A stretch of DNA of 54,552 nt, taken from the NCBI GenBank assembly GCA_035516075.1, contig DATJAQ010000107.1:1-54552 (forward strand), given 5' to 3'. Under the pieces are notes generated by a model. It saw nothing but the letters and a program-made list of their open reading frames with translations. It searched no databases and had not been told where the DNA came from. Of this stretch, positions 32,592 to 40,690 are shown in pieces (within the stretch, counting starts at the first letter, position 1; the number at the start of each line of letters is the position of its first letter). The stretch is from Gp13-AA77 sp035516075. Its GTDB lineage: Bacteria; Acidobacteriota; Terriglobia; UBA7540. The translations under genes and the position numbers were made by a program.

Positions 32592-34214
32592 CTACGTTTC
32601 CGCGGAGACGCTGCGATTACGCACGAGGGCCGGGACGGCGTTCCACAGCCGCCGCAGCGGGGCCTGCAGCAAGGAAAGGGAGCCCATGTAGAGATAGCCG
32701 CCGAAAAACAGCAGGAGGAAGGGTGTGGTGAGGTAGTCCTGCACGCTGAAGGAGTAGACGGTGGTGAAGAGGAAGTAGGAAGCCAGGCCCAGCTCGACCC
32801 AGGGAATCCAGCCGCTCTTGCGGGAATACTTCTTGCGCTCCCAGGTGATTTCCCGGCCTTCCACGCGATACTTGGGCGTGCGCACGAACTCGGACTTCAC
32901 GCCGAAAAGCGCTTCGAGCACCACCTTGGCATTCATCACCGACAGGCCGATGCCGGTGGCCATCAGGAAGGGAACGTACTTGATGCTCCGCTTCCAGCCC
33001 TGCGGATAAAGCTCGCGCTGCGCCACCAGGTAAAAACTGGAAACCGAGCAGGTGGAGGCCAGAAAAAGCGGAAGGTCGATATAGAGCATTTGGAACCAGC
33101 CCTGGTAAAAGCGCACGATCATGGCCGGCAACAGGATGAGGGAAAAGAGCACCATGAGCGGATAAGCGCAGTTCGCGGTGAGGTGGAAGGTGGCTTCCAG
33201 CTTGATCTTGAGGGGCTGATCGCTGCGCCAGACGCTCGGCAGAATTTTGCGGGCGGTCTGGGTGAGGCCCTTGGCCCAGCGTGCCTGCTGCTGCTTGAAG
33301 GCGTTCACCTCCACCGGGAGCTCCGAGGGGCACTCGATGGTGGGGTCGTAGACAAACCTCCAGCCCTTGAGCTGCGCCCGGTAGCTCAGGTCGGTGTCTT
33401 CGGTGAGGGTGTCGTGCTGCCAGCCGCCCGCGTCTTCGATGGCGGTGCGGCGCCACATGCCGGCCGTGCCGTTGAAGTTGAAGAAGCGCCCCGAGAAGTT
33501 GCGCCCTCCGTGCTCGATCACGAAATGGCCGTCGAGCACGATGGCTTCGACCTCGGTGAGCGCCGAGTACCCGCGATTGATCCAGGTCCAGCGGCCCTGC
33601 ACCACGCCCACCTGCGGGTCGGCGAAATAGGGCAGCATGCGCCGGATGACGTCGGGCGAAGGCACGAAGTCCGCGTCGAAGATGGCGATGAATTCGCCGG
33701 TGGCCTTCTCGAGACCCGCTTCGAGCGCGCCCGCCTTGAATCCCTCGCGGTTGTCGCGGTGGAGGTAAGCGACGGGAAACCCGTTGCGGGCGTACTCACC
33801 CACCAGGCGCGAGGCGACGAAGGTGGTTTCGTCCGTGGAGTCGTCGAGCAACTGGATTTCGAGCAGCTCGCGCGGGTAGTCGATGCGCGTGATGGCCTCA
33901 AGGAGGCGCTCCACCACGTAGCGCTCGTTGTAAATCGGCAACTGGATGGTGACTCGCGGCAGGACCTCGAGACCCCGGGGGGGCTTCGGAGCCTTCTTTT
34001 TGTTGTGAAGGTAAATGTAAGTAAGCGTGTAGCGATGAATGCCGTAAATGGAAAGGATGATCAGGATGGTGAAATAGGGGATGAGGACGACGCGGTCAAA
34101 AGCGTTCGGCTGATAGAGTCCCTGAAAGGGGTCCTTCTGAAACACCTTGTGGACGTACTGCAGCAACGGGCTGGCTGGCGCTACGAAGCTGGAGAGCACG
34201 AGCAAGGTGGACAT
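32592..34214 (-). CDS. Membrane glycosyltransferase, family 2 (cellulose-synthase-like)
   Basis: A 540-residue processive-type GT2. An N-terminal membrane helix (residues ~43-65) precedes the catalytic domain with VTIQLPIYNER, LDDSTDETT, IFDADFVPSPD (DxD), EDTDLSYRAQLKGWR and QQQARWAKG (QxxRW). Four or five more helices follow from residue ~350. The closest styles are glucan or glucomannan synthases and bacterial CslA-like enzymes. The polysaccharide made cannot be read from the sequence. It is transcribed from its own promoter at 34310-34338. Confidence 0.88.
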   Translation of the reverse strand: MSTLLVLSSFVAPASPLLQYVHKVFQKDPFQGLYQPNAFDRVVLIPYFTILIILSIYGIHRYTLTYIYLHNKKKAPKPPRGLEVLPRVTIQLPIYNERYVVERLLEAITRIDYPRELLEIQLLDDSTDETTFVASRLVGEYARNGFPVAYLHRDNREGFKAGALEAGLEKATGEFIAIFDADFVPSPDVIRRMLPYFADPQVGVVQGRWTWINRGYSALTEVEAIVLDGHFVIEHGGRNFSGRFFNFNGTAGMWRRTAIEDAGGWQHDTLTEDTDLSYRAQLKGWRFVYDPTIECPSELPVEVNAFKQQQARWAKGLTQTARKILPSVWRSDQPLKIKLEATFHLTANCAYPLMVLFSLILLPAMIVRFYQGWFQMLYIDLPLFLASTCSVSSFYLVAQRELYPQGWKRSIKYVPFLMATGIGLSVMNAKVVLEALFGVKSEFVRTPKYRVEGREITWERKKYSRKSGWIPWVELGLASYFLFTTVYSFSVQDYLTTPFLLLFFGGYLYMGSLSLLQAPLRRLWNAVPALVRNRSVSAET

Positions 34215-34309
34215 GGCGTTGTGGGTCGTCTGGCCAACCGGCGACCGGCTGGTCCCCCGTCAGGCGGTGATCAGGTTCAGGCTTGCACGTTCCCGCAACT
34301 AACCCAGCC

Positions 34310-34338
34310 ATTATATCAAATGCAGCCCGTGCGCTCAA
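34310..34338 (-). promoter_or_regulatory. Promoter of the glycosyltransferase gene
   Basis: On the minus strand: -35 TTGAGC (34333-34338), exactly 17 nt, -10 TATAAT (34310-34315). The predicted start leaves a leader of about 90 nt before the ATG at 34214, longer than the other promoters seen here and perhaps regulatory. Confidence 0.6.
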
Positions 34339-34389
34339 CCGCGGCGCTCAGTCACGGCGGCGTAGCTGGCATCCCCCAGGCCCGCAAGG

Positions 34390-35328
34390 CTATTCGCCCG
34401 GGCCGGGAACGATCAATTGCTGGTAGACGGCGGGATCGACGTTGCCGCCGCTGATCACGCAGCAGACGGCCGATCCGCGAAAGCGATCGGGCTCGGCGAG
34501 AAGCGCGCCCAGCGAAAGCGCGCCCGTGGGCTCAGCCTTGACGTTGGCGAGCTCGAAAAGCAGCCGCACGGCCTGAACGATGTTCGCTTCGGGAACCTCG
34601 ACGATCCCGGCGATGCCATTCTTGAGGATTTCCCAATTGTGGCGGCCCAGGCTCAGCGTGCGGGCGCCATCGGCGAGGGTCTGAGGCTCGGCGTCGTTCG
34701 CGATGATGCGGCCGGCGCGCAACGAGCGGGCAGCGTCGTTGGCCAGGGCGGGCTCGGCGCCGAACACTCTAGCCTCGGAGCCCGCGCGTCGGAGTCCGGT
34801 GACGATTCCGGACGTGAGTCCGCCGCCGCCCACCGGTGCCACAATCAGGTCGAGGGAACGGTCAAGCCGCGCGAGTTCCTCCCCCAGGCTGCTGTTGCCC
34901 GCGATCACCAGCGGGTCGTCGTAGGCGCTGGCGATGTAGGCCTCGGGATGCTCACGGGCGAGCTCCTCTACGCGTTGGGCGCGGCTGGTCGAGCGCACGT
35001 TCACAAACTCCACCTGCCCTCCGTACTCGCGCACCGCGTCCACCTTCACACGGGCGCTCGTGTCGGGCATGACGATGATCGACCACTTCCCAACGAGAGA
35101 ACATGCGCAGGCCAGGGCCTGGCCGAAGTTGCCCGAGGAGGCCGCGATCACCGCTGGGTTCGGCACGTGAGACGCCACGTGGTACGCAGCGCGAAATTTG
35201 AAACTGCCGGTGCGCTGAAAGGTTTCGCTGGCGAGGAACAGATCGATGCCGAGGCGCTCGGCGAGGCGAGGGGCGTCGATGACGGTGGTGGGGCGCCACG
35301 GATGCGCAGGGGATGGGTTCGAGGCCAT
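34390..35328 (-). CDS. PLP-dependent threonine/serine dehydratase-like enzyme
   Basis: A 312-residue fold-type II PLP enzyme. The PLP lysine is in TGSFKFRAA (about residue 44), the phosphate-binding loop is VAPVGGGGLTSG, and SSGNFGQALA is the substrate loop. It lacks the C-terminal ACT domain of biosynthetic IlvA, so it resembles catabolic threonine ammonia-lyase or serine racemase. Its ATG overlaps the stop of mqnE by one base, indicating co-transcription. Confidence 0.85.
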   Translation of the reverse strand: MASNPSPAHPWRPTTVIDAPRLAERLGIDLFLASETFQRTGSFKFRAAYHVASHVPNPAVIAASSGNFGQALACACSLVGKWSIIVMPDTSARVKVDAVREYGGQVEFVNVRSTSRAQRVEELAREHPEAYIASAYDDPLVIAGNSSLGEELARLDRSLDLIVAPVGGGGLTSGIVTGLRRAGSEARVFGAEPALANDAARSLRAGRIIANDAEPQTLADGARTLSLGRHNWEILKNGIAGIVEVPEANIVQAVRLLFELANVKAEPTGALSLGALLAEPDRFRGSAVCCVISGGNVDPAVYQQLIVPGPGE

Positions 35329-36464
35329 CAGACTTGGACGGAGACCGTGGTTTCGGTGCGCGTAACAGGCCGATAGAGCGTGTCGCGCTCGATGGGCTCG
35401 CGCCCGGCGTCGCGGATGAGGCGGACGATGGCCTCGCGCGTCATCACCTGGGGTGTGCCGGCGCCGGCGTCGTGGTAGATTTTTTCCTCCACCACCGTGC
35501 CGTCCAGATCGTCGGCGCCGAAACGCAAGGCCACCTGTGCCACGCGCGGCGTCATCATGATCCAGTAAGCCTTGATGTGCGGAAAGTTGTCGAGCACGAG
35601 GCGCGAGACGGCCACGTTTTTGAGATCCATGAAGCCCGTGGTCTCGTCGTGGGGCACCATCTTGCCAAGCTCGGTGTTGGCGGGATGAAACGCCAGCGGA
35701 ATGAAAGTTTGGAAGCCGTGGGTCTGGTCCTGAAGGCCGCGCAATTGCAGCAGGTGGTCCACGCGGTCCGCGGCGGACTCGATATGCCCGTAAAGCATGG
35801 TGGCGTTTGAGTGCAGGCCGAGCTCGTGCGCCAGCCGGTGAATCTTAAGCCAGGTGTAGGCGCCGATCTTGTGATCGCAAATCACGCGGCGCACCGCCGG
35901 AGCGAAAATCTCCGCGCCTCCGCCCGGCAGCGAGCCGAGGCCGGCATCTTTCAATTTCTCCAGAATCTCACCCAACGAGAGCTTGGTGATGTGCGAATAA
36001 TACCCAATTTCGACCGCGGTAAACGCCTTCAGATGGACGCTCGGAAAACGCTCCTTGAGGCCGCGCAGCAGGTCGAGATAGTAGTCGAAGGGCAAGTCGG
36101 GATGCAGCCCGCCCACAATGTGGAACTCCGTCACCGCTTCCGTCCATCCCTCCCCGGCCCGCCGGAACGCTTCGTCGAGCGCCATGGTGTAGGCTCCAGG
36201 CGCGTCCGGCTTGCGCCCGAAGGCGCACAGTTTGCAACTGGCTACGCAAACGTTGGTGGGGTTGAGATGGCGGTTGACGTTGAAATAGGTGGCATTGCCA
36301 TGCAACTTCTCGCGCACATGGTTGGCCAGATAGCCGAGGGCCAGCAGGTCAATCGAATTGTAGAGTGCAACCCCGTCCTCGAAGCTCAGCCGATCGCCGG
36401 CTAGCACTTTTGCGGCCACAGGGGCGAGGACGGCGTCACTTAAGCGGAGATTTGCGGGCAGCAT
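35328..36464 (-). CDS. mqnE: Aminofutalosine synthase MqnE
   Basis: A radical-SAM enzyme of the futalosine route to menaquinone, adding the adenosyl radical to 3-[(1-carboxyvinyl)oxy]benzoate. The 378-residue protein has the [4Fe-4S] motif CVASCKLCAF (about residues 74-83), EFHIVGGLHPD, LPGGGAEIFAP and HSNATMLYGHIE. MqnC shares the fold, but ATYFNVNRHLNPTNVC and the GGAEIF region fit MqnE better. The prenyltransferase and ubiX genes downstream in the window support the pathway. Confidence 0.88.
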   Translation of the reverse strand: MLPANLRLSDAVLAPVAAKVLAGDRLSFEDGVALYNSIDLLALGYLANHVREKLHGNATYFNVNRHLNPTNVCVASCKLCAFGRKPDAPGAYTMALDEAFRRAGEGWTEAVTEFHIVGGLHPDLPFDYYLDLLRGLKERFPSVHLKAFTAVEIGYYSHITKLSLGEILEKLKDAGLGSLPGGGAEIFAPAVRRVICDHKIGAYTWLKIHRLAHELGLHSNATMLYGHIESAADRVDHLLQLRGLQDQTHGFQTFIPLAFHPANTELGKMVPHDETTGFMDLKNVAVSRLVLDNFPHIKAYWIMMTPRVAQVALRFGADDLDGTVVEEKIYHDAGAGTPQVMTREAIVRLIRDAGREPIERDTLYRPVTRTETTVSVQV

Positions 36465-36780
36465 GCTGAGACCTTATTCGGAGCACGTCCGAAACAGCTA
36501 TTCTAGTCTGCCGCGCCCTCTCCGCGCAATCTTTGCAACTTATTCAGCCTGATGGGCTGAGGCGCACACCAGGGCGCCGGTGGCCGAGCCCTTCGCGGCG
36601 CTCGAACATCTAAAGTAGAGCGGCAATTGCTAGAGATTGGCGTCCGCGGCCGACCCCACCCGGCTTGGTCTTTTGGGCCAGCCCGCGAGTTTGGCAGCGT
36701 TATTGCTACGGGTTCATGCCCCTGGGACCCGCATAAATATTGGCTGGGGGGGCTTGACAGAGGGTTTAGGATTGTTCTTT
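36465..36780. other. Gap between divergent genes
   Basis: 316 nt between mqnE (minus) and a small conserved gene (plus). It contains a consensus TTGACA at 36754-36759 reading toward the plus gene, but the best -10 at 17 nt (CTTTAT, 36777-36782) overlaps the first candidate ATG. Either transcription starts just inside the gene or the true start codon is further downstream. Nothing else was recognised. Confidence 0.4.
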
Positions 36781-37092
36781 ATGGACGTGAGTCCAAGCAC
36801 CGGAATGGTTCCATTCGGAGCGGGCAACGGAGCGGGCGAGGTTAGCCTCAACGAGCCCCGTTACGAAGCTGCGTTCTTCTACGCTCTGTTCCTGCGCGGC
36901 TATCCGCTCGCGCAGCTCCGCGAAGACATCGACGTGTCGCCCAAGGTGTTGGCGCGCTGGCAGCGAATGGCGGCGGGCGATCCCTGGTATAAAGTTACCG
37001 TCGACCGGATGTTGAACTACCGCAAAGAAGTGCTGGCCATTTTTGACTCCCTCGTCCTCCGCGAACTTCCCGCCCCGGCGCGAATCCAGTAA
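36781..37092 (+). CDS. Small conserved hypothetical protein
   Basis: A protein of about 103 residues. The core from residue ~23 (SLNEPRYEAAFFYALFLRGY, then PLAQLREDIDVSPKVLARWQ) looks like a helical DNA-binding-style segment with a helix-turn-helix flavour. It matches what I recall of a small uncharacterised protein common in Acidobacteriota. The start is uncertain: ATG at 36781 or 36805, or a non-ATG codon nearer the conserved core. The octamer repeats begin immediately after its stop. Confidence 0.6.
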   Translation: MDVSPSTGMVPFGAGNGAGEVSLNEPRYEAAFFYALFLRGYPLAQLREDIDVSPKVLARWQRMAAGDPWYKVTVDRMLNYRKEVLAIFDSLVLRELPAPARIQ

Positions 37093-37094
37093 GA

Positions 37095-37142
37095 AAATTG
37101 AGTGATTGGGCGATTGAGCGATCGGGTGATTGTGTGATCGGG
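37095..37142. repeat. Octamer array, left arm
   Basis: Successive 8-nt units AAATTGAG, TGATTGGG, CGATTGAG, CGATCGGG, TGATTGTG, TGATCGGG start two bases after the stop codon of the upstream gene. They are complementary in style to the right arm at 37262-37301. Confidence 0.75.
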
Positions 37143-37261
37143 CGAATTCGTTGCGCCCGCGTCCTCAGCGTTGTGCTCCGGCGAACGTCAATCGTGTGAA
37201 TCTGGAGTTCCGAACGTCGAGTCCCGGTTTCCGAACTTGGGGAGTCCGGGTCAGCGCGAAC

Positions 37262-37301
37262 CCGATGACCCATTCACCCAATCACTCGATCACTCAATGG
37301 A
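37262..37301. repeat. Octamer array, right arm, at the ubiA-family stop
   Basis: 8-nt units CCGATGAC, CCATTCAC, CCAATCAC, TCGATCAC, TCAATGGA. The last unit runs into the stop codon of the minus-strand prenyltransferase gene. With the left arm it forms an imperfect inverted repeat bracketing about 120 nt between two convergent genes. Confidence 0.75.
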
Positions 37302-38160
37302 TCAATACGTCCGTGGCCCAGGTGACGAAGAAGAGTACGCTGATATATCCGTTGAGCGTGAAGAAGGCGGCGTTGAGGCGGGAGAGATCGGAGGGCCGCA
37401 CGAGGCCGTGTTCGTAGGCGAGCAGAGCAGCTACCAGCAACAGGCCCGCGAAGGCGATCCAGCCCAGATGCTCGATTCGCGCCACCGTCACCAACAGCCC
37501 CAACATCGTCACGTGCAAAACGCCTGAGGCCCAAAGCGCCGTCCCGATTCCAAAGCGCGCGGGTACCGAGAACAGGCCCTCGCGTTGATCGAACTCCACG
37601 TCCTGACAGGCGTAGATCAAATCGAAGCCCGCCACCCAAAACATCACGGCGGCGCCGAGCAACAGCACGGCGGGGTTCAAACTGCCGCGCAGCGCAATCC
37701 AGGCCGCCACCGGCGCGAGGCCCAGGCAGGCTCCGAGCACGAGGTGGGAGAGAAACGTGAAGCGCTTGGTGTAGGAGTAGCCCAGCAGCAGCGCGATGAC
37801 CAGGGGAGAGAGCTCGAAGGCGAGAGGGTTCAGTTCGTACGCCGCCAGCACCAGCAACCCGCATGAAATCACCGTGAAGCCGGCGGCGAACCCCAGACTC
37901 AGATGGCCCGCCGGCAGCGCACGCGCGCGAGTGCGGGGATTGGCGGCGTCGATCTTCAGATCTGCAATGCGATTGAACGTCATGGCGGCGCTGCGCGCGC
38001 CCACCATGGCGACCACAATCCACAACACCTGCCGCCAGGAGGGCCAGCCGCGCACCGCCAGCACCGCGCCGGTGAGCGCGAAAGGCAGGGCAAACACCGA
38101 GTGCTCAAACTTGATCATCTCGAGCGTGGTGCGAATCCGCCCGAGCAGGCTCTTCTCCAT
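37294..38160 (-). CDS. UbiA-family prenyltransferase (probably MqnP)
   Basis: Transfers a polyprenyl chain to an aromatic ring. The 288-residue protein has eight to nine membrane helices. The two Asp-rich motifs are NRIADLKIDAANPRTR (about residues 63-78) and DVEFDQREGLFSVPARFG (about 188-205). In a genome with mqnE the likely substrate is dihydroxynaphthoate of the futalosine pathway (MqnP), rather than 4-hydroxybenzoate, but that is inference. It lies 9 nt downstream of the VKOR-like gene. Confidence 0.85.
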   Translation of the reverse strand: MEKSLLGRIRTTLEMIKFEHSVFALPFALTGAVLAVRGWPSWRQVLWIVVAMVGARSAAMTFNRIADLKIDAANPRTRARALPAGHLSLGFAAGFTVISCGLLVLAAYELNPLAFELSPLVIALLLGYSYTKRFTFLSHLVLGACLGLAPVAAWIALRGSLNPAVLLLGAAVMFWVAGFDLIYACQDVEFDQREGLFSVPARFGIGTALWASGVLHVTMLGLLVTVARIEHLGWIAFAGLLLVAALLAYEHGLVRPSDLSRLNAAFFTLNGYISVLFFVTWATDVLIH

Positions 38161-38169
38161 GCCACTATG

Positions 38170-38622
38170 TTACCAGCGCGCGACGATCAGCAGCACGAGC
38201 AGGGCGGCGTTGATGGCGTGGGCGGTGTAGCAGAAGGGACAATCGACGCCGAGCTTGCGGCGCAGGGCGTAGATCAGGTACCCGGCCAGCATCACGCTGT
38301 CGGCGGCCATCGCAATCAGGGTGTCGGTGAAGATGGCGAAGAACGCCTGGCCCAAGGCGCTCCCGGGATACTCCGCCGCCCAAACAATCACCGCCACGTA
38401 GTAAAGTATCCCGAGTACGGAATTCGGCACCCCGAAGACGCGTGCGTAAGGCGTCTGCACCACGGTGACGCAGCTCGAGCCCTCCCGCGCGCACAAAACC
38501 TCCGGTACCCAGCGCGCCTTCCGAATGCGCCCGTAGTAGGCGAAGGTGAAGTAGAGCGCGTCCGTCAGGCCGCCGACAGCGAGGACAATGACCGGGAGCC
38601 AAGCGGCCGACCCTTGATACAT
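38170..38622 (-). CDS. Vitamin K epoxide reductase-family protein
   Basis: A 150-residue integral membrane protein with four helices. The redox-active CxxC is CPFCYTAH near residue 127, and an upstream Cys pair sits in VLCAREGSSCVTV (about residues 43-52). FGVPNSVLGILYY is a family hallmark. Bacterial VKOR homologues reoxidise DsbA-like proteins and pass electrons to quinone. It is encoded directly upstream of the quinone prenyltransferase gene. The start at 38622 fits the family N-terminus. Confidence 0.88.
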   Translation of the reverse strand: MYQGSAAWLPVIVLAVGGLTDALYFTFAYYGRIRKARWVPEVLCAREGSSCVTVVQTPYARVFGVPNSVLGILYYVAVIVWAAEYPGSALGQAFFAIFTDTLIAMAADSVMLAGYLIYALRRKLGVDCPFCYTAHAINAALLVLLIVARW

Positions 38623-38737
38623 GTTTTCATGGATTGGCTGACTCAATCCCTCCCTGGCAGAATTCACGAAGCGGCTCAGGCCAGTCGCTTTCCGGCGGCT
38701 CGGGAAAAACCGCTGCCGATCTGCCAGGTTGTCCGAT

Positions 38738-39211
38738 CTATTGCGCCGCCGGCCCCAGCGACTTCCAATCCTTTGCCATGGCCGAACAGGCGTCACCCAC
38801 GGCCCCTCCCAGGGTGAACGACTCGCCCGAGGCAATCACATTACCGTTTCTGCTCGAGAGCGCCCAACGATTTCCGCGCCCGCCGCCGTGTTGGAGCAGC
38901 AGGAAATAGTCCGCGTTGTCCTTAATCATGTTCTCAGAGAAATCCTGGCATTTCTTGTTGTGCTGCAGCTCCTGATACACCTTGGCGATCTGCGGCTCTC
39001 TGCCATTGTGCGCCGAGTCCACCACCACCTGGGAGCTGTTGCCCGCCTCGGAAGTCATGAGAGCGTTTGGCATAACGAAGACCACGGCACGGTGCGCCGC
39101 AGGCCCATGGTTGCCGCCCGTGTTCGACGCTCCCTTCCCCGATTGACCGAAGCCCGCCGCTGTAATCCCGAGTCCGAGCACCATCACCGCCGCCGAAAGC
39201 ACCTTCGTCAT
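38738..39211 (-). CDS. Secreted protein of unknown function
   Basis: A 157-residue protein with a signal peptide (residues 1-22, ending AAGFGQ) and a strong GGGAAGGGGG ribosome binding site. The mature domain is soluble, with two Cys (KKCQDF and GDACSAM) that may form a disulfide. It contains a region (ADYFLLLQHGGGRGNRWAL) that looks like a nucleotide- or sugar-independent beta sandwich segment, but I cannot assign a family. A monocistronic unit between ubiX and the VKOR-like gene. Confidence 0.65.
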   Translation of the reverse strand: MTKVLSAAVMVLGLGITAAGFGQSGKGASNTGGNHGPAAHRAVVFVMPNALMTSEAGNSSQVVVDSAHNGREPQIAKVYQELQHNKKCQDFSENMIKDNADYFLLLQHGGGRGNRWALSSRNGNVIASGESFTLGGAVGDACSAMAKDWKSLGPAAQ

Positions 39212-39300
39212 AGAGACCCCCTTCCCTAGCTACCCCGCACATGTCCACCGATACTCCCACTCCAATCAGAGCGGGGGGAGCGCGGTTGCGTTGCCCCGGC

Positions 39301-39942
39301 TCAGGACGTTTCTTTCCCCTGCCACCGAAACTGTTCCGCCTGCTCCAATCCCAGGTGCACCAGCGCCCGGCAGCAGAATTGGGTGACCAAATCGTCGAGG
39401 GTCTGAGGGTGGTGATAAAACGACGGGATGATGGGGAAGATGCCGGCGCCTGCCTGCTGCGCCCTGAGCATGTTTTCGAGGTGGACGCGGCTGAAAGGGG
39501 TGTCGCGAATAGCCAGGATGAGCTTTCGCCCTTCTTTCAGGCAGACGTCGGCCGCGCGCTCGATCAAGGTGGATGAAATGCCGTTCGCAATCTGTGCCAG
39601 GCAGCCCGTGGTGCAGGGAATCACCAGCATCCCGTCAACCGAATAAGAACCGCTGGCGATGGAGGCGCCCACGTCCGAGTCGAGCAGGTAAACTGTTTTT
39701 GGCGCAGGGCGCCCGGCCAGGAGCGCGGGGATGCCGGCGGATTTCGAAACGTCGAGATCCAGTTCCTCGCGCAGCACCTTAAGACCGCTACCCGAGATCA
39801 CCAGGTGAATCCGGGCCACGCGGGCGTCGGCCTCCAGCATCTGCAAGGCGCGGCGCGCGAAAATGGCGCCGCTGGCGCCGGTGACGGCGAGCACGAGGCT
39901 CTTACCCGGGTTGGAGGTGCTTTGCACTTTGAGGCGCGCCAT
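39301..39942 (-). CDS. ubiX: Flavin prenyltransferase UbiX
   Basis: Makes prenylated FMN, the cofactor of UbiD-type decarboxylases, including the one in the futalosine pathway. The 213-residue protein has LAVTGASGAIFARR (residues ~17-30), SGSYSVDGMLVIPCTTGCLAQIANG and KLILAIRDTPFSRVHLENM. The length is slightly longer than usual because of a ~12-residue N-terminal extension. A promoter with -10 only 8 nt before the ATG lies upstream, and there is no Shine-Dalgarno. Confidence 0.92.
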   Translation of the reverse strand: MARLKVQSTSNPGKSLVLAVTGASGAIFARRALQMLEADARVARIHLVISGSGLKVLREELDLDVSKSAGIPALLAGRPAPKTVYLLDSDVGASIASGSYSVDGMLVIPCTTGCLAQIANGISSTLIERAADVCLKEGRKLILAIRDTPFSRVHLENMLRAQQAGAGIFPIIPSFYHHPQTLDDLVTQFCCRALVHLGLEQAEQFRWQGKETS

Positions 39943-39950
39943 CGGGCTCG

Positions 39951-39980
39951 ATGTTAGGTGCTGGCCGCTTGCGAAGTCAA
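39951..39980 (-). promoter_or_regulatory. ubiX promoter, near-leaderless
   Basis: On the minus strand: TTGACT (39975-39980, five of six), an 18-nt spacer, TAACAT (39951-39956), then 8 nt to the ubiX ATG. The transcript would start within a base or two of the start codon. Confidence 0.5.
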
Positions 39981-40052
39981 GGAAGCGGCGCTCGCTGCCG
40001 CGGATCGCAGAACTTTGAAGCGTTTGGGTGCATTCGGGCCTGTTCCGCCGCG

Positions 40053-40073
40053 TACACCTTTATGGTGTATAAT
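40053..40073 (+). promoter_or_regulatory. vapBC operator and -10 box
   Basis: A perfect inverted repeat, TACACC-TTTAT-GGTGTA (40053-40069), overlaps a perfect TATAAT (40068-40073). The vapB ATG is 6 nt further on. A complex of toxin and antitoxin bound to the palindrome would cover the -10, as expected for autoregulation. No good -35 is visible. Confidence 0.65.
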
Positions 40074-40079
40074 AAGTGT

Positions 40080-40277
40080 ATGCGAACGAACATCAACATC
40101 GACGACCGCCTGCTCTCACGGGCGCGCCGGCTCACTCGCCTGCGCACCAAGCGCGAGATTGTGCACCGTGCGCTCGAGGTTCTGGTGGAGAGTGAGGCGC
40201 GCAAGGCCATTCTGCCCTTCCGCGGCAGCGGGATCTGGCAGGGAGACCTCAAGGCCATGCGCAGGAATCGCGTGTGA
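40080..40277 (+). CDS. vapB: VapB-type antitoxin
   Basis: A 65-residue antitoxin. The N-terminal half (MRTNINIDDRLLSRARRLT, then RTKREIVHRALEVLV) is a ribbon-helix-helix DNA-binding domain of the VapB type-2 family. The C-terminal tail, with a Trp, should wrap the toxin. It has no Shine-Dalgarno and probably a leaderless mRNA. It overlaps vapC by 4 nt (GTGA). Confidence 0.88.
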   Translation: MRTNINIDDRLLSRARRLTRLRTKREIVHRALEVLVESEARKAILPFRGSGIWQGDLKAMRRNRV

Positions 40278-40663
40278 TTCTGGTGGACACTTCCGTCTGG
40301 GTCGACTTTCTCAACTCCGCGCAAAGTGCGGCCGGGGATGAACTGGAGCGCCTCATCAGGGTAGGCGCGCCTCTCGCGGTGACGGGGTTGATTGTGGCGG
40401 AAGTCTTGCAGGGTCTCAGGCGTGAGATTTCTCCCGTGACGGGCATTCTGGGCCGCTGGCGCGTTCTTGAGCCACGCGGGCTGGCAACTTATGAGGCTGC
40501 CGCGGCCATTTTTCGCGAGGCGCGACGGCGAGGCATAACCCTGACCACGGTCGACGCCGTAATCGCGGCCTTGGCCCTTGACTACGGGGCGGCGCTGTTT
40601 ACTCTCGATCGGGATTTTTGGCGATTGAAGTTCACCGGCCTCCTTCTGCACGGTGCGGCTTAG
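40274..40663 (+). CDS. vapC: VapC-type PIN ribonuclease toxin
   Basis: A 129-residue PIN toxin starting at GTG. The active-site acids are in ILVDTSVWVDFL (Asp5), IVAEVLQGLR (Glu near residue 42), TTVDAVIAALAL (Asp near residue 95) and LFTLDRDFWRL (Asp near residue 113). Intact and coupled to vapB by a 4-nt overlap. It is not closely similar to the PIN toxin at 9760. Confidence 0.9.
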   Translation: MILVDTSVWVDFLNSAQSAAGDELERLIRVGAPLAVTGLIVAEVLQGLRREISPVTGILGRWRVLEPRGLATYEAAAAIFREARRRGITLTTVDAVIAALALDYGAALFTLDRDFWRLKFTGLLLHGAA

Positions 40664-40690
40664 GGTGCGCCGCGGCTGAGATCTGCCGCG

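Noticed and set aside
31743..34454. A 903-codon plus-strand open frame
   Set aside because: It is antisense to the barrel protein and the GT2 glycosyltransferase, both of which have clear motifs. Long antisense frames are expected at this GC content, and its translation is His/Gly/Val-rich without domains.
38161..38172. A -10 box (TAACAT) 6 nt before the ubiA-family ATG
   Set aside because: It overlaps the stop of the VKOR-like gene in what looks like one operon, and no -35 is present. Translational coupling explains the layout better.
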